Part shown: piece after piece, positions 11,048 to 23,479 of the stretch
Numbering within the stretch: position 1 is the stretch's first letter
Layout: each line of letters starts with the position of its first letter
Origin: Raphanus sativus
Lineage: Eukaryota; Streptophyta; Magnoliopsida; Brassicales; Brassicaceae
Assembly (NCBI RefSeq): GCF_000801105.2
Contig: NC_079519.1
Span: forward strand, 36,865,288-36,929,287
Direction: 5' to 3'
Length of the DNA stretch: 64,000 nucleotides
Program-made: the position numbers and the translations under genes
The notes under the pieces: model-generated
What the model saw: the letters and a program-made list of their open reading frames with translations, nothing else
The model's database searches: none
What the model was told of the DNA's origin: nothing

Positions 11048-11892
11048 GGCGATGTTGGAGACGAAAGCGATGAAAGAAGAAGAAAATTAATAATAGAAGA
11101 AGAGAGTGGTAATTAGCAAGTCACATGCGAAGAGGTGATTGGGTTTTGATTAATGCGCCATTTATGGACCTCGAGCTTTGTGAGGGTTTTATGGGTGTCG
11201 GAAATTAGATCAGAGATGTTAGATTATTTGTTAACCGTTGGATCATCGTTCTGATTCATGGGAGATTAATGGGTTGGGCTTTCTTTATGATTTATTTGGT
11301 ATAGAACATTTTGTACGCTCTTGCTCGGTATAATTGGCCTTTGCCATAGCTGAGACTGTTTTAAATACTTTTACAAAGATAGCGCTGACCAAAAAGCTGG
11401 TAAAGATAGTAATCCTCACAAGTATGAGAAAAGACCGTTATCAATCCATCCATAGATTTAATAATATTGTCAAACTAAATATAAATTAACTAGAGAGGAA
11501 ACATTAAGGACTTCTAGTGATATAAGGAATGTTCTCTTTTTAGTTTGACAAGAACTCAATTCTTGTATTGAACAGTTAGATTTAGTGAATAAGAATACAT
11601 ATATTTAGCAATTGTTAAACAAAATGTCACACACAGGGCTGAAAGCTGAAAACATTTATCATTAATGCTTAAAATTATTTCATTAACAAAGATGCGATGA
11701 TGGTATAGTAGTTCCTAATTTACAACCCACTCCAAAACCATGGAGAGTTTGATATTAGAACCATCACCAAGATTATCTAAGCAGGAACACCGAAAGTGAA
11801 ACGACTCTTAACTTAACTTTTTATAGATTAAGTTCACCCTCCCAAGAATCATTTTTCTCAGACACCAATATGATAATATATTTAAATCATCA
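11048..11892. other. Intergenic between RALF34 and HEC1
   Basis: This stretch holds the RALF34 promoter and leader (about 11048-11300, purine-rich on the plus strand) and the HEC1 3' region. No further gene is recognised. Confidence 0.5.
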
Positions 11893-12516
11893 TCATCTAA
11901 GAATATGTGCATTGGCCACCATCTGATGAGTAGTCCCCATTGCTCCACACCCTTTCATAACCACTCCTCCGCTGTTAACCACTGTTTGCTCCTCCAGCGA
12001 CTGCACTTGTTTCTTTAGAAACTTCACATAGTGAATAGCCTCGTCGAGCATCGAAGCTGTATCCATCTTGGTTCCACCAGGAACAAGCCGTTGCAGAATC
12101 CGAATCTTCTCGCTTATCCTCTCCCTTCGGTGCCGAGCAGCCACACTCTGTGGATCTTTAGATATCCTGACGTTCCTCCTCTTAGGTGGCTTTACAGCCT
12201 CAGGATCTATATGTATCGGTTGCATCATGGCGATTCTAAAGATCATCTCTCGCATCGCTGCCATGTTTGTGCTATTGTTGTTGCTCATATTGTTTATTTT
12301 GTCGTGTGTAATGGAAGAGCAAGCTGGGTTAGCGTGTAAACCAGAACCGTACCGGAAACGGGGTTCGTGGGTCATTGAGTCAGAATGGTTATGGTTTGGG
12401 TTGAACAGAAAAGGGTAGGTGTTGTTGTTGTGGTCGATGAGAGAGGCATTAGTATTATAGAACTCAGGAAGCTTCTCCATGTGCTGCATCATCATGTTTA
12501 TTATGTCAGAATCCAT
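11893..12516 (-). CDS. HEC1: bHLH transcription factor HECATE1
   Basis: This single-exon gene encodes 207 residues. The bHLH domain spans about 118-175: basic region [11 protein letters not shown], helix 1 [12 protein letters not shown], loop GTKMDTAS, helix 2 [19 protein letters not shown]. The HECATE group VIIIb signature is clear, including the absence of the Glu that classic E-box binders use in the basic region (Ala instead). HEC factors act with SPATULA in carpel transmitting tract, stigma and shoot meristem control, through auxin and cytokinin output (known for Arabidopsis). The N-terminus is rich in Asn, His and Met. It is somewhat shorter than Arabidopsis HEC1 (about 241 as I recall), mainly in low-complexity parts. 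A TATA box lies about 190 bp upstream, and a foldback element lies 0.75-1.26 kb upstream. Confidence 0.92.
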   Translation of the reverse strand: MDSDIINMMMQHMEKLPEFYNTNASLIDHNNNTYPFLFNPNHNHSDSMTHEPRFRYGSGLHANPACSSITHDKINNMSNNNSTNMAAMREMIFRIAMMQPIHIDPEAVKPPKRRNVRISKDPQSVAARHRRERISEKIRILQRLVPGGTKMDTASMLDEAIHYVKFLKKQVQSLEEQTVVNSGGVVMKGCGAMGTTHQMVANAHILR

Positions 12517-13261
12517 GGAGAGAGATGGAGAAGCTGTTGAAATTGGTATGGAGAGAAACTGAGTAAAGCTTACAAAAATGAAATTTAGGTTTCTTTTTTT
12601 TTAGATGATTGATGATGAGAAAAAGAGACGGTATGTGTGAGAAATGGCAATGGTACTACTGCCCAATCAAAACTCAAGTATGTTATTACAACAAGAAGTG
12701 GAATGATTTATATAGCAACTTGTGGCCCATCCCCTTCTTTTAACTTATACTACATATATATAAATCTAATGGAAATTTTCATATTTTCAACTCTCAATGT
12801 GCATATATATTTAACTAATGCTTAAGTCTTGGACATTTTAGAAAAGAAACCATAATTATGATTTTATACAAAACGAGCTATTAGTTCCCAGAGATTTTGT
12901 TCGGTTGGTAAGAGAAGCTATGGAAAAGCTTGTGTGCATAAGTACATGTAGGAATTACGGTAACTAGTAACTTATCTTGCATGGGGAGGTACGTATCTTA
13001 CATCGACTGAGTTTAGTTACGTTACAATCCAACAAGGTGCATGAACCAGCTCCAACCAGTACAATAAATCAAGAATTCTATTTTCCACCATTGTTACCCT
13101 ACAGCCACGCGAGATATGTGATATGTCAGAGACAGAGACTCGGAATCCAGGAAGCACTATCTTATTTTGTATGATTTTCTGGTTAAATATAAATTAATAC
13201 ATTCATACTTGCAACGAAAATGGTTAACATAATAGTAAAGTTACTAGTATGTATTTTAGTT
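12517..13261. other. HEC1 proximal upstream region
   Basis: No gene is seen. The region contains the HEC1 TATA box and AT-rich sequence up to the foldback element. The left copy of the foldback target duplication is 13252-13261. Confidence 0.5.
12707..12714 (-). promoter_or_regulatory. TATA box of HEC1
   Basis: On the minus strand the sequence reads TATATAAA, 190 bp before the HEC1 start codon. It is the best-placed TATA-like element upstream of that gene. Confidence 0.5.
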
Positions 13262-13779
13262 GGTAAAATGGCTTATTCTCCTACGAACTAGTTGTTCCCG
13301 GCTTTTTCATACACGAACTTTTAAGCCATGCCAAAAACTACACGAACAACGAAAATATTGATTATTCTCTTGTGAATTAATTATTTCCAGCTTTTTCACA
13401 CATAAATTTTTAAACTTTGCCAAAAACCACATGAACTACGCTATTTTTTGAATTACATACACAAATTATCAATTTTAAACTATCAATTTTTTGCCAAATT
13501 AAACCGGCTTAAAATAGCCGGCTTACATACACAAAAAATTTACGATTTTAGGGGAATTAGCTTAAAATTGATAGTTTGTGTATGTAATTCAAAAAATAGT
13601 TTAGTTCATGTGGTTTTTGGCAAAGTTTAAAATTTTGTGTGTGAAAAAGCTGAAAATAATTAGTTCATAAGGGAATAAACAATATTTTCGTTGTTCGTGT
13701 GGTTTTTGGCATGGCTTAAAAGTTCGTGTGTGAAAAAGCCAAGTACAACTAGTTCGTAGGGGAATAAACCATTTTCCCT
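13262..13779. mobile_element. Foldback (long-inverted-repeat) transposon, MULE-like
   Basis: The two halves are near-perfect inverted copies. The left arm starts ggtaaaatggcttattc and the right arm ends gaataaaccattttccc. Inside, blocks such as ctacgaactagttgt, gccaaaaaccacatgaac and tgaattacatacacaaa recur inverted. Arms are about 220 bp around a short centre near 13500-13550 that itself contains a ccggcttaaaatagccgg hairpin. A direct repeat TATTTTAGTT flanks the element at 13252-13261 and 13780-13789, consistent with the 9-10-bp duplication made by Mutator-like transposases. There is no coding capacity. It lies in the HEC1 upstream region. Confidence 0.85.
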
Positions 13780-15560
13780 TATTTTAGTTACTTGCATAAT
13801 GGAATAAATGATGATTGATTAATCGGATCACAGTTGACATTGAGCCTTAGCATATGGCACGGTTCTCAAAACTGATCAGAGATCAACTTGATATTTTTAT
13901 TTATTCAATTTTACTCCTTCTTTTGTTTCAGAGAGGGATGTTTTATTTAGTTTCTTTTCAGATTTTTATTTAGTTTCTCTTCCTACCGCCACTGACTTTA
14001 CTTTCTGGCATGCTTTTCAGTCCATATGAAATGCGTCAAGTCCTTGATTTTAGTGATTATCAGCCAAACAATTTAATTTATGCTCAAATAATAAAAACAA
14101 AGAATCATCATCTGCTTCAGCTGAGACGCCGATATCATTCCCACCAAAGAGGAGGAAATACAAATATATTACCAACTTGACCAAAAAACAAATAAATTAC
14201 CAATATGTATTAAGTTCTATTCTATATAGGATAACTTTATTTATCAACCGTATATTCCGGATAATGTATATGTATACTGTTTTCCCTTCATTTAACTGGT
14301 AAAACTGTAATAGAATTTTCACAAATGACTAATTCTACATGATTCCAATCATAAAATAGCATTCCAGTTGCAACTGGTAGAATGAGAGAATTGTGGACAT
14401 TTCGGATACTGGACTCTTCCAAATGCGCTTGTTAAGGGACACAAACTATTTCTATATATCAAGAACTCCGATTAAGTACTAGTTTTAGGGTGGCCACTAA
14501 CTAAGTATATTACAATAACATATTTAAATATTGGAAACAAAAAAAATATCTTATTAATTTGTTTATTTAAAACAGTTTGGTACGATACGAAAACTGAGAT
14601 AGTTTGCCTCCCAAGGCAAGGTATCAAGACAATCGTGTTCATGTCCCAAGCATCATCTATGCTCCTTGCTCCACTAACAACCCGATTTATATTATTAATT
14701 GAATTCAATCAATCCAATTATTTTCACACATTCTAGTAAACAACTAACACGTCAACTTTCTTTTCAAAAAAAAAAAACTAACACGTTAACTCCAGAGAAG
14801 TTACATTGTTTTTTGGTTATTGATGTCAAAAAAAGAAAGATTGTCCCACGTGAGATATCCTACAAAGGTCCCAACATCACCACACAGAGTCTCTGATCAT
14901 TGCAATATCCTTTGAAATTCGATTTATATAGACATTTTCTTATAATATCTTCTTGGGCAAGTGCTCTGTATTCTTCTGACACAATCCTATCATCTTACCT
15001 TTTCTTACTTCTTTTGTTTTCTCTTTGGAATATTGAATTTTTTTTTAGATTTTTGTTTTTATTATCTTCTCTTCAATTCTTTTTCCTTTTTCTCTATCTC
15101 TCTTTTAAATTTCGGATAAATTCTCATGTTCTCCGTAACAAGATAGAGTTCATGCACCCGTCTTTGTTAATACGGTACTGTGCAATATATACCGTATTTT
15201 CTATCAAATACATGGAAACTTAAAGGTGATGCACAAATTAAGATGAGAAAATTAAATATTCGAGATTTTGTCGAATTAACGGTACTTTTTGGTAAAATGT
15301 TAAGATGTCAAATTAACGGTATTGTAAAAGTTACAATATGATAGTAAGATCCAACTAAATTGTACACGATTAGTTGTGGTTTAAAAAATGCGTCGAGATG
15401 CAAACAAGAGTCAAAATCTAGAACGCAATAGACTGATAGGATATCCTAAAACGAAAACGAGATGTACTTTTTTGGTGAAAATGCGATGTACTTTTTTAAG
15501 TAATTTGCAACAACTTTACCAAAAAAAGTAATTTGCAATAAAAAAAGAGAGAGTAAAGAT

Positions 15561-15579
15561 GGGGGGGGGGGGGGGGGGG
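15561..15579. repeat. Homopolymer run of 19 G
   Basis: Nineteen consecutive G residues follow gagtaaagat in otherwise AT-rich DNA. A run this long can form a G-quadruplex and is prone to length change or sequencing error, so its exact length should be treated with caution. Confidence 0.8.
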
Positions 15580-16348
15580 AAGAATTATGGGGACAAGCAA
15601 ATAGGTGGGTTGATAAATATTTAAGTTTTTATAATGGTATGCTTTTAAAATGGGTAGGTGATGGGAATGCGGATCTAATTTCATTTAATTTCGTTTTATA
15701 TAGTTTTCTTATTCATCTCTGTATTATTATAATTTTTGGTTTGTGATTTTGGAGCATTCTTTGACTCCCTTGAACCTACGTCTCTTTGTGCTATGTTGAA
15801 TGTACTCGTCTCTATTTTTGCCGGTGCACATGACATATGAAAAACAAAATAGGATATAAGATAATATATATATTCTGATGATATGTATATATCTGAATAT
15901 TTCTCATTTTCGTGTATAGATTTGACAATGATCATATATATTATAACTAAAATGCATCCATATATACTCATTATCATATAATTGGATTACGAATGTATAT
16001 ATTATTTTTTGGCTTTTGGTATGCAGACAAATAATGATTCAAAATAAAGTGGTTACATTAATTATATATATCTAATAAATTTACCTAATAAAGATGATCT
16101 TAAACTTATAATATATATGATGAATATTGTCGCAAATATCATTTGAAAATAAGGTTCGTTAGAGAAGTTTCCTCATTTTCATGCATAATTACGATCATCA
16201 ACCCACACGTGAAACAATTTATATTCCAAAACCAAAGGTATAGATCACCTTTACAAAAGTAAATAAATCAAAATCTCGTTCCCCACAACTCCAAGTATTC
16301 CAAATCTACAATACTATCCATTCTAATCCTTATCATAAACACCACACG

Positions 16349-16357
16349 TATATATAA
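16349..16357 (+). promoter_or_regulatory. TATA box of class 3 lipase gene
   Basis: TATATATAA lies about 73 bp before the lipase start codon, an acceptable distance for a plant TATA box with a short leader. Confidence 0.45.
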
Positions 16358-16429
16358 CATATATAGGTTTATATGTTACATATCTAATTGCATTTGCATT
16401 ACAATACGACACACACGAATTAAATCAAC

Positions 16430-18175
16430 ATGATTAGCAGCGACGAAGACGAAGGGTTTCCTAGAGGATATCTCATTCTTAGACCCGAAGAGCTCAGGCC
16501 ATTAGAACTTCTCCGTCTCTTATTCTCCAACGATATTGAGAAGCGGAGATTAGTCAATAGCTCTGAAACCAAAGAGCACAGATTCCGACGTCGATGGCTT
16601 ATCTTCGTCTCTCTTGTCCTCCTCAAGCTTCTTCATTTCCTCTCAGAGCCTTTAGCTCTCGTTGGCTCCGCCTTGGAATTCTCCTTGAACTTCCTCTCCC
16701 ATAACTCCTTCTCCGGTTTCTTCCTCCGAGGTCTTAACTATATCTCATTTATTTTTCTATTTATAAATTATCACTAAAAAAAAAACATTTGCGATGAGTA
16801 AAACATTTTGCAATGGATAAATGGTTACATGTCCTCTATATATTGTACCCTAGATTCATTTTTCTTATAAAATGTGGGAATCTACATATGTATTTACATC
16901 GTTTTGAAAAATATATGCAGGAGAAGTAGTGATGCCGAAAACGACGTCAGAGAATTACCTATCATTCATTGGACATTTAGATAGGAGAATAAGTTTAGAC
17001 AAGACCAAAAGTCGTGAAGATGGAGATTTGTACTATGCTGCATTGTCCATTATGTCTTCAAAGCTTGCATATGAAAACTCGGCTCGTATTAAATACGTCG
17101 TCGAAAACCACTGGAGTATGAAGTACTTAGGCCTCAATGACTATTGGAACGGTGTGTATATTCATTAGAATCCATTGTGTAAAGTGTTTGTGTATTGACT
17201 ATTTGTTTTATTGTTTAGAGTATCAAGAAAAGGAAACAACACAAGCTTTTATGATGTCTACTGATCAAGAGAAAACGGTTGTGGTTGCGTTTAGAGGCAC
17301 AGAGCCTTTTGACTCTGAAGATTGGTGTTCAGATTTCGACATTACATGGTACGAGCTCCCAAACATTGGGAGGATCCATGGTGGTTTCATGAAAGCTCTA
17401 GGGCTTCAAAACAATTGCAGTTGGCCAAAGAAACCTCTCCCAAACCCTAACCGACTGTCCCCTTTAGCATACTACTCTATAAGAGATTCCTTGAAAGCTT
17501 TGATAGCTCAGGACGAACATACTAAATTTGTTCTGACTGGTCATAGCTTAGGAGGAGCTCTCGCGATATTGTTCGCAGCTGTGCTGGTGATGCACGATGA
17601 GACCGAGTTGTTAGAGAGGCTTCAAGGTGTTTATACATATGGACAACCTAGGGTTGGAGATTCAACGTTTGGTGAGTTTATGGAGAAGAAATTAGAAGAA
17701 AATGATGTAAAGTACTATAGATTTGTTTATAATAACGACATTGTCCCGAGATTACCATACGATGATAAAGATTTGATGTTCAAACACTTTGGTATACTTG
17801 CATCTACTATGACCGACACTATCAACCAAAGGTATCTTATTAAAGCATATCATACTTCATTGTTACATTAAATGATCTCTGATTTTCTTGTAATGTTTTT
17901 TATAGGTTTTGAGAGATGAATCGGACGAGAAGTATTTCTCGTTGTGGGGGATTATAAGGAGGATGTACAATGCAGTGTTGGAGTTTATAAGAAGTTTCAC
18001 GATTGCTACTGAGAAAGGATCAGAGTACAAAGAAGGATGGTTGTTAAAGCTTGCTAGGGCTTTGGGGATAATACTCCCCGGGATATCGAATCATACACCT
18101 CAAGATTACGTGAATGTCACAAGATTGAGCCCTTCTTTTGTTTTTCAAATTCATAGAGATGTGGCCATAAGATGA
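16430..18175 (+). CDS. Class 3 (fungal-type) triacylglycerol lipase
   Basis: Four exons join in frame to 468 residues: 16430-16730, 16921-17151, 17219-17831 and 17914-18175. The last junction uses an AG inside gttttgag|agatgaa, giving NQRDESDE. The first AG of that intron (17904-17905) would break the frame. The alpha/beta-hydrolase nucleophile is Ser287 in [11 protein letters not shown] likely catalytic Asp is in NNDIVPRLP and a likely His in [10 protein letters not shown] near the C-terminus, so the enzyme looks competent to hydrolyse acyl glycerols. The N-terminal part has a hydrophobic stretch (about residues 62-90, [15 protein letters not shown]) that may anchor it to membrane. Position beside ZEP and downstream of HEC1 matches Arabidopsis At5g67050. 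Physiological substrate is unknown. Confidence 0.88.
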
Positions 18176-18538
18176 GAGCTTATAATGGTCTCAAGTCTTA
18201 GCGTAAATGGGCCTTATATTTGGCCCAACAAAGGACGAACAAAAATAACTTAATTGACTATGATATAAAAATCACAAAAATAGAATATTTTATCCGATCA
18301 CAATCCGTAAAAAGGAACCAGGCAAGCTAGTACAACGTCACGTTCATATAAAGTTTTATTCAAGAAATTCTAGTGGGGTAGGGGAAACAGGTGTCAACAT
18401 CCGCACCGATTTAATTAGGCAGAGTGAAGCTGTCTTGTTGCCACCTGTCATCATTTTGCCTAACTCCTCCTCCCTTCAAATAACTTCTGTCTCTCTCGTC
18501 TTCTTCAGACAAGAAACAAAAATTGATCGTCGATCGAA
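18176..18538. other. Intergenic: lipase 3' end and ZEP promoter
   Basis: Only 363 bp separate the two tandem genes. The stretch contains the lipase 3' UTR and the core promoter and leader of ZEP. No further gene is seen. Confidence 0.5.
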
Positions 18539-21500
18539 ATGAGTTCAACTCTGTTTTGCTATTCAATCAATCAATCTCCGACAAAGCTTGATTTCGCGAG
18601 GACCCATGTGTTCACTCCCGTCTCTATTCAGTTCTACTCAGACTCACCATCCTTTACCGGAAAATTAAGGAGCCGTCGTCGGAGTTTGGTCGGAGTAAAG
18701 GCGGAGACTTTGTCGGTGGAGGAGCAGAAGAAGAGGAAGAAACCGAGGGTTCTGGTGGCGGGAGGTGGAATCGGAGGACTGGTGTTTGCTCTAGCGGCGA
18801 AGAAGAAAGGGTTCGATGTGTTGGTGTTCGAGAAGGATCTGAGCGCTATAAGAGGAGAAGGACAGTACAGAGGTCCGATTCAGATACAGAGCAACGCTTT
18901 GGCTGCTTTGGAAGCTATTGATGTTCCTGTTGCTGAAGAAGTTATGGAGGCTGGTTGTATCACCGGTGATCGGATTAACGGCCTCGTCGACGGTGTCTCT
19001 GGTACTTGGTATGAGTAATTTTGATGTCGAAGAGTTTGTAAAGTTGTTGTCTTTTACTTGAAGTAATATCCTTTGATTTCATTGTTGTCAGGTATACCAA
19101 GTTTGATACTTTCACACCAGCGGTGTCAAGGGGACTTCCTGTGACTCGTGTGATTAGCAGAATGACTCTGCAGCAGATCTTAGCACGTGCGGTTGGAGAA
19201 GATGTGATTAGAAACGAGAGTAATGTTGTTGATTTTAAAGACTCTGGAAACAAGGTGACTTCTTGACCCTATTGGTGTTTTTTACTTTATAACTATTTTG
19301 ATTGGTTAAAATGTGTGTGTTTAAGAAGAAGTTGTAATGAAGGCTTTATTGGTTTAGGTAACTGTGGTGCTGGAGAATGGACAACGCTACGAAGGTGATC
19401 TGCTTGTGGGTGCAGATGGCATCTGGTCTAAAGTATGTTTTTTAAGTTAAAGGAGTTTGACGAATAGCTTAGGATAAAAGTTAAAGATTGTGTATTATTG
19501 TTTTTGTGTATAGGTGAGGAGTAACTTGTTCGGTCGAAGTGAAGCTACTTATTCAGGCTACACTTGTTATACCGGCATTGCAGATTTTATACCGGCTGAT
19601 ATCGAGTCTGTTGGGTATGTTGCTTGCATTCAAAGCAAAACGTCAAAAAAAATCTCTTCTCTGTTTACGGTGAATCTCTTTTTTCTGATGTTTTTTTTTG
19701 TCTCTCTTGAAAAAGCTACCGGGTTTTCTTGGGATACAAGCAATACTTTGTTTCTTCGGATGTTGGTGGTGGAAAAATGCAATGGTATGCATTTCACGAG
19801 GAACCAGCTGGTGGTGTTGATGTTCCCAATGGTATATATTATAACCTCTGCATTGGTTGTTCTATGGTTTTCATTTAGTATGAAAATCACATTAAGCTTC
19901 TTTTGATTTTCTGCAGGTATGAAGAAAAGATTGTTTGAAATATTTGAAGGTTGGTGCGACAATGTGCTGGACTTACTGCATGCAACAGAGGAGGAAGCGA
20001 TTCTGAGAAGAGATATATATGATAGAACTCCTAGTTTTACTTGGGGTAAAGGGCGTGTAACGCTGCTTGGGGATTCTATTCATGCAATGCAACCAAATAT
20101 GGGGCAAGGTGGATGCATGGCCATTGAGGATAGTTATCAATTAGCATTGGAGCTTGAAGAAGCGTGGAAACAGAGTGTTGCAACTAATAAGCCTGTTGAT
20201 ATTGTTTCCTCTTTGAAAAGGTATAAAACTAAAGACACACCTTTTTTAAGTTTAATAAGTACTAAAAGAACATGATGTTTGAATTGGTCTAATAGATACG
20301 AAGAATCTAGAAGAGTCAGAGTGGCTATTATACATGGAATGGCGAGAATGGCTGCAATTATGGCTTCAACTTACAAAGCATACTTGGGTGTTGGGCTTGG
20401 TCCTCTCTCTGTGAGTAGTTCTTTTTTTAATAGTTTTCAATGATTAGATATGCATAATGTTGTGTAATAAGCCAATTGTCATAACTGTGTGTGTTTGTTA
20501 GTTCTTGGCCAAGTTTAGAGTACCACATCCCGGAATAATTGGTGGAAGATTCTTCATGGACATGACTATGCCTTTGATGCTTGACTGGGTCCTTGGTGGT
20601 AACAGGTTAGATCTTATTTCTCTCTGTATTCATCTATCTACACACACCTCAAAGTGTTTTGATTTGAGTAACTCATGCATTTTTGCAGTGAAAAACTGGA
20701 AGGAAGGTCACCTAGTTGCAGACTCACTGACAAAGTATATGTTTCTTTCTTTCTTTTCTCCATTCGCACTTGAACAAACCCAATTTGGTGATTTTAATAT
20801 CTTTGGTTTTGAAAAGGCTGATGACCGACTTCGTGAGTGGTTTGAAGACGACGAGGCTCTTGAACGTACTATAAATGGAGAGTGGTATCTAATTCCACAT
20901 GGTAACAAGTGTAGCGTTTCTGAAACATTACGCCTAACCAAAGATAAGGATCAACCTTGCATTATCGGGTATGGGGAAACAAAAACTCGCTCATCAATGT
21001 CTTAGCTAGAGTTCTTAGAAGTTGGTGAAACTCTTTTTGATTGCAGAAGAAGTAAACCAGACCAAGATGTTCCTGGAACTCACATTGTGATCCCTTCCCC
21101 TCAGGTATATATAGAAAACTATGTATCTGATAAGAACCAAACTAGTGAAGGAGCTTAAAAAACACTGTCAAATCTTTGGTTTAGGTATCGAAGATGCATG
21201 CACGTGTAATATACAAAGATGGAGCTTTCTTCTTGATGGATCTTCGAAGCGACCATGGAACCTATGTGACCGAGTAAGTCGACAGAGCTTTGGTTTTATC
21301 TCTTTCTGAGTCTGTGAAGGTTCTGATCTAAACAATATTGTTAACCAGTAACTTAGGAAGAAGATATAGAGTGACACCAAACTTACCTGCGCGGTTTAGA
21401 CCTTCTGATATCATCGAGTTTGGTTCAGACAAGAAGGTAAGACTAAGAGACACCACTTATTATCAAATCTTGGTTTAGTTTAAACCAGACTTTTTGGTTC

Positions 21501-21619
21501 TGAGAAAATCCGGTTTGGTTCTTTGTCAGGCAGCATTTAAGGTCAAAGTGATCAGGACAACTCCGAAGTTAACCAGAAGGGATGAGAAGAGCAACGGCAA
21601 ATTGCTTCAGGCAGCTTGA
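18539..21619 (+). CDS. ABA1: Zeaxanthin epoxidase, chloroplastic
   Basis: Fourteen exons keep one frame to 656 residues: 18539-19008, 19092-19254, 19358-19432, 19514-19614, 19716-19831, 19917-20220, 20296-20410, 20502-20605, 20689-20734, 20817-20968, 21047-21104, 21185-21273, 21349-21436 and 21530-21619. The enzyme epoxidises zeaxanthin through antheraxanthin to violaxanthin in plastids, supplying the xanthophyll cycle and abscisic acid synthesis. Residues 1 to about 55 form a plastid transit peptide. An FAD-binding Rossmann motif follows ([10 protein letters not shown], 71-80), with the second FAD motif [15 protein letters not shown] in exon 6. The C-terminal part, about 530-625, is an FHA domain ([19 protein letters not shown]). 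Length is close to Arabidopsis ABA1 (667 as I recall). No frameshift or stop is present, so the gene appears functional. Confidence 0.95.
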
Positions 21620-22330
21620 CACTTAAAAGTTAACCAACGGTGAAATTAAATATTTTACCAGTCTAGCAGATCATTTGTGTAGTATTAATCTATATCTTGT
21701 ATTGCGATGTATATATAGGGCTGAACACAAAAGATAATTAACTATACAGAACGTTATCTTTATTTGCTTATCTAACTAAAATTTATATCTTAATAAAAAC
21801 TAAATACGATCTTATATACACATATATGCGTGCTTGAAGATAGATGATTTTCATGATCACTTTTGAGAAAATGAAAAGATTTTGAGAGATGAGGAACAAG
21901 CAAAAGATATGATGAACTCGCATTGCATGTGATGGGATTGGGAACGTAAGCATAATCAATCCTCGAACGTTTACAACTTAGGGTCTATTATTAGTAGATA
22001 TAATTAGCATTTAACTAGATACCTTTTCCCTATTATCCAAAATAATCGACTATAATCATTAATTTCTACAGTAATTTCTCTATTAGTCGGCTATTATTAT
22101 CTTTCTTGTAACTTACAGAAAACATCTAATGATTTACGACGGCTCACCATCTCCGAGAAACAAATACACCACTACCCACTCCTCTTCCTACTTCTCTATC
22201 TATACACATAATTAAGTTGAAGTGTTTATACATTCCAAATACATATATATATATATACAGGCACACGGTTCGTCTTCTTCCAAACACTTGTAACGTTGCT
22301 AAATGTAATATCTATCTCCTCTCAATTAAA
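21620..22330. other. Intergenic between ZEP and RKD3
   Basis: AT-rich DNA with the ZEP 3' UTR and, from about 22100, the RKD3 upstream region, which has a (TA)n stretch near 22244. No gene recognised. Confidence 0.5.
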
Positions 22331-23432
22331 ATGGCTGATGATAAACTTCTGTGGAGCTGGTCAGAGTCATTCGACTATGAATCATTCCTTCAAGAAGAAA
22401 ACTTATCCTCATTACTCGATCAATCACTTCCCTTCGATTACAAGTAAGTCATGAGGGTGTTACACCATAAACTAATAAAAGGTCGAAATAATTGATTTGT
22501 TTACGTTGGAAGTTAATCTAATCTGCTTTTTTCGTTGTTTGAGTTTTTGCAGTTCGTTCATTAACCCTTTTGAGGATTATCAAAATGAAGCATGGTTTGC
22601 TTTACAAGACAGCATTAATCTTGAACCCATCTCTACTTGTTTTCCTGCTGGTGATGATCATATGTCTATGGCTTCAGTTGATCTTGAAGCCATCTCTACT
22701 TTGTCTCAAGGTATAATTATATTATTTCATATATGTATATACGTACGTACATACATGCATGCTTGGATTTTTATACTAATCTTTTGTCGTGTAGCAGATG
22801 TGTTTAGTGAATTGTTGTGGAATGGAAATGCTAGTAATTTGAATAATCATGTCGAACCAGCGATGGAGATAATATTGCATGATGGCAATAGCACAACAAA
22901 GGAGACAACAAGGCAGAAGAGGAGATATACAAAAGATAGATTGATACAGAGTTATTCCAGGGAAGATATGAAACCATACTTCAAGATGCCAATAACTGAA
23001 GCAGCTAAGGAGCTTGATGTTGGAGTAACACTCTTGAAGAAGAGATGTCGTGAGTTGGGTTTTTCTCGATGGCCTCACCGTAAGCTTACGAGCATTGACG
23101 GCATCATCACTAACCTCAAGGTGCACTCAGTCAAACACACACACATGAATTTATATACAATCAATGGGCTTGTTTATGCATGTACTAGGGTTAAAGTTAT
23201 ATTTTATGGTCTTTAATGAAAGGATCACTTAGGGAAGATGAAGGGAGAAACGAACAGGAGTAATCTAATGAACGCTTTGGAGATTTTGGAGGCGGAGAAG
23301 AAAATGATTGAGGAGTTTCCTGATTTGGAGTTTAGGGATACGACGAAGAGGTTAAGACAGGCTTGCTTTAAAGCTAACTACAAACGAAGAAAACTCTTGT
23401 CTTCTATGTCTACCACATCGTCTGTTTCGTGA
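22331..23432 (+). CDS. RKD3: RWP-RK domain transcription factor (RKD3-like)
   Basis: Four exons join to 267 residues: 22331-22443, 22553-22710, 22798-23120 and 23223-23432. The RWP-RK DNA-binding domain lies in exon 3: [20 protein letters not shown], then [11 protein letters not shown], with the core RWPHRK at 181-186. A Leu/Lys/Glu-rich helical segment follows, as in the RKD subfamily, which lacks the PB1 domain of NLPs. RKD factors regulate egg-cell and gametophyte identity in Arabidopsis and Marchantia. The acidic N-terminus ([21 protein letters not shown]) is RKD-like. Position matches Arabidopsis At5g66990. The exon 3 acceptor is a tandem tagcag, so two isoforms differing by one Ala are possible. 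Confidence 0.88.
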
Positions 23433-23479
23433 GAGTAATTAATAGGTTGTCTACAGAGAGGAGAAAGAGATCTAGTACT

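Larger units (their letters stand above)
13790..16429. other. Intergenic between foldback element and lipase gene
   Basis: I see no gene in this 2.6-kb AT-rich stretch. It contains a CACGTG core at about 14847, a long poly-G run at 15561-15579 and a TATA box for the lipase gene. Open frames here (for example 14900-15223) lack any domain or codon-use support. Confidence 0.5.

Noticed and set aside
13262..13779. CRISPR-like or microRNA precursor reading of the palindrome
   Set aside because: Arm length (about 220 bp), flanking 10-bp direct repeat and low complexity fit a foldback transposon. No short conserved mature-miRNA segment stands out.
14900..15223. 107-codon Phe/Leu-rich frame
   Set aside because: It arises from pyrimidine-rich DNA, has no neighbours supporting it and resembles no membrane protein family I know.
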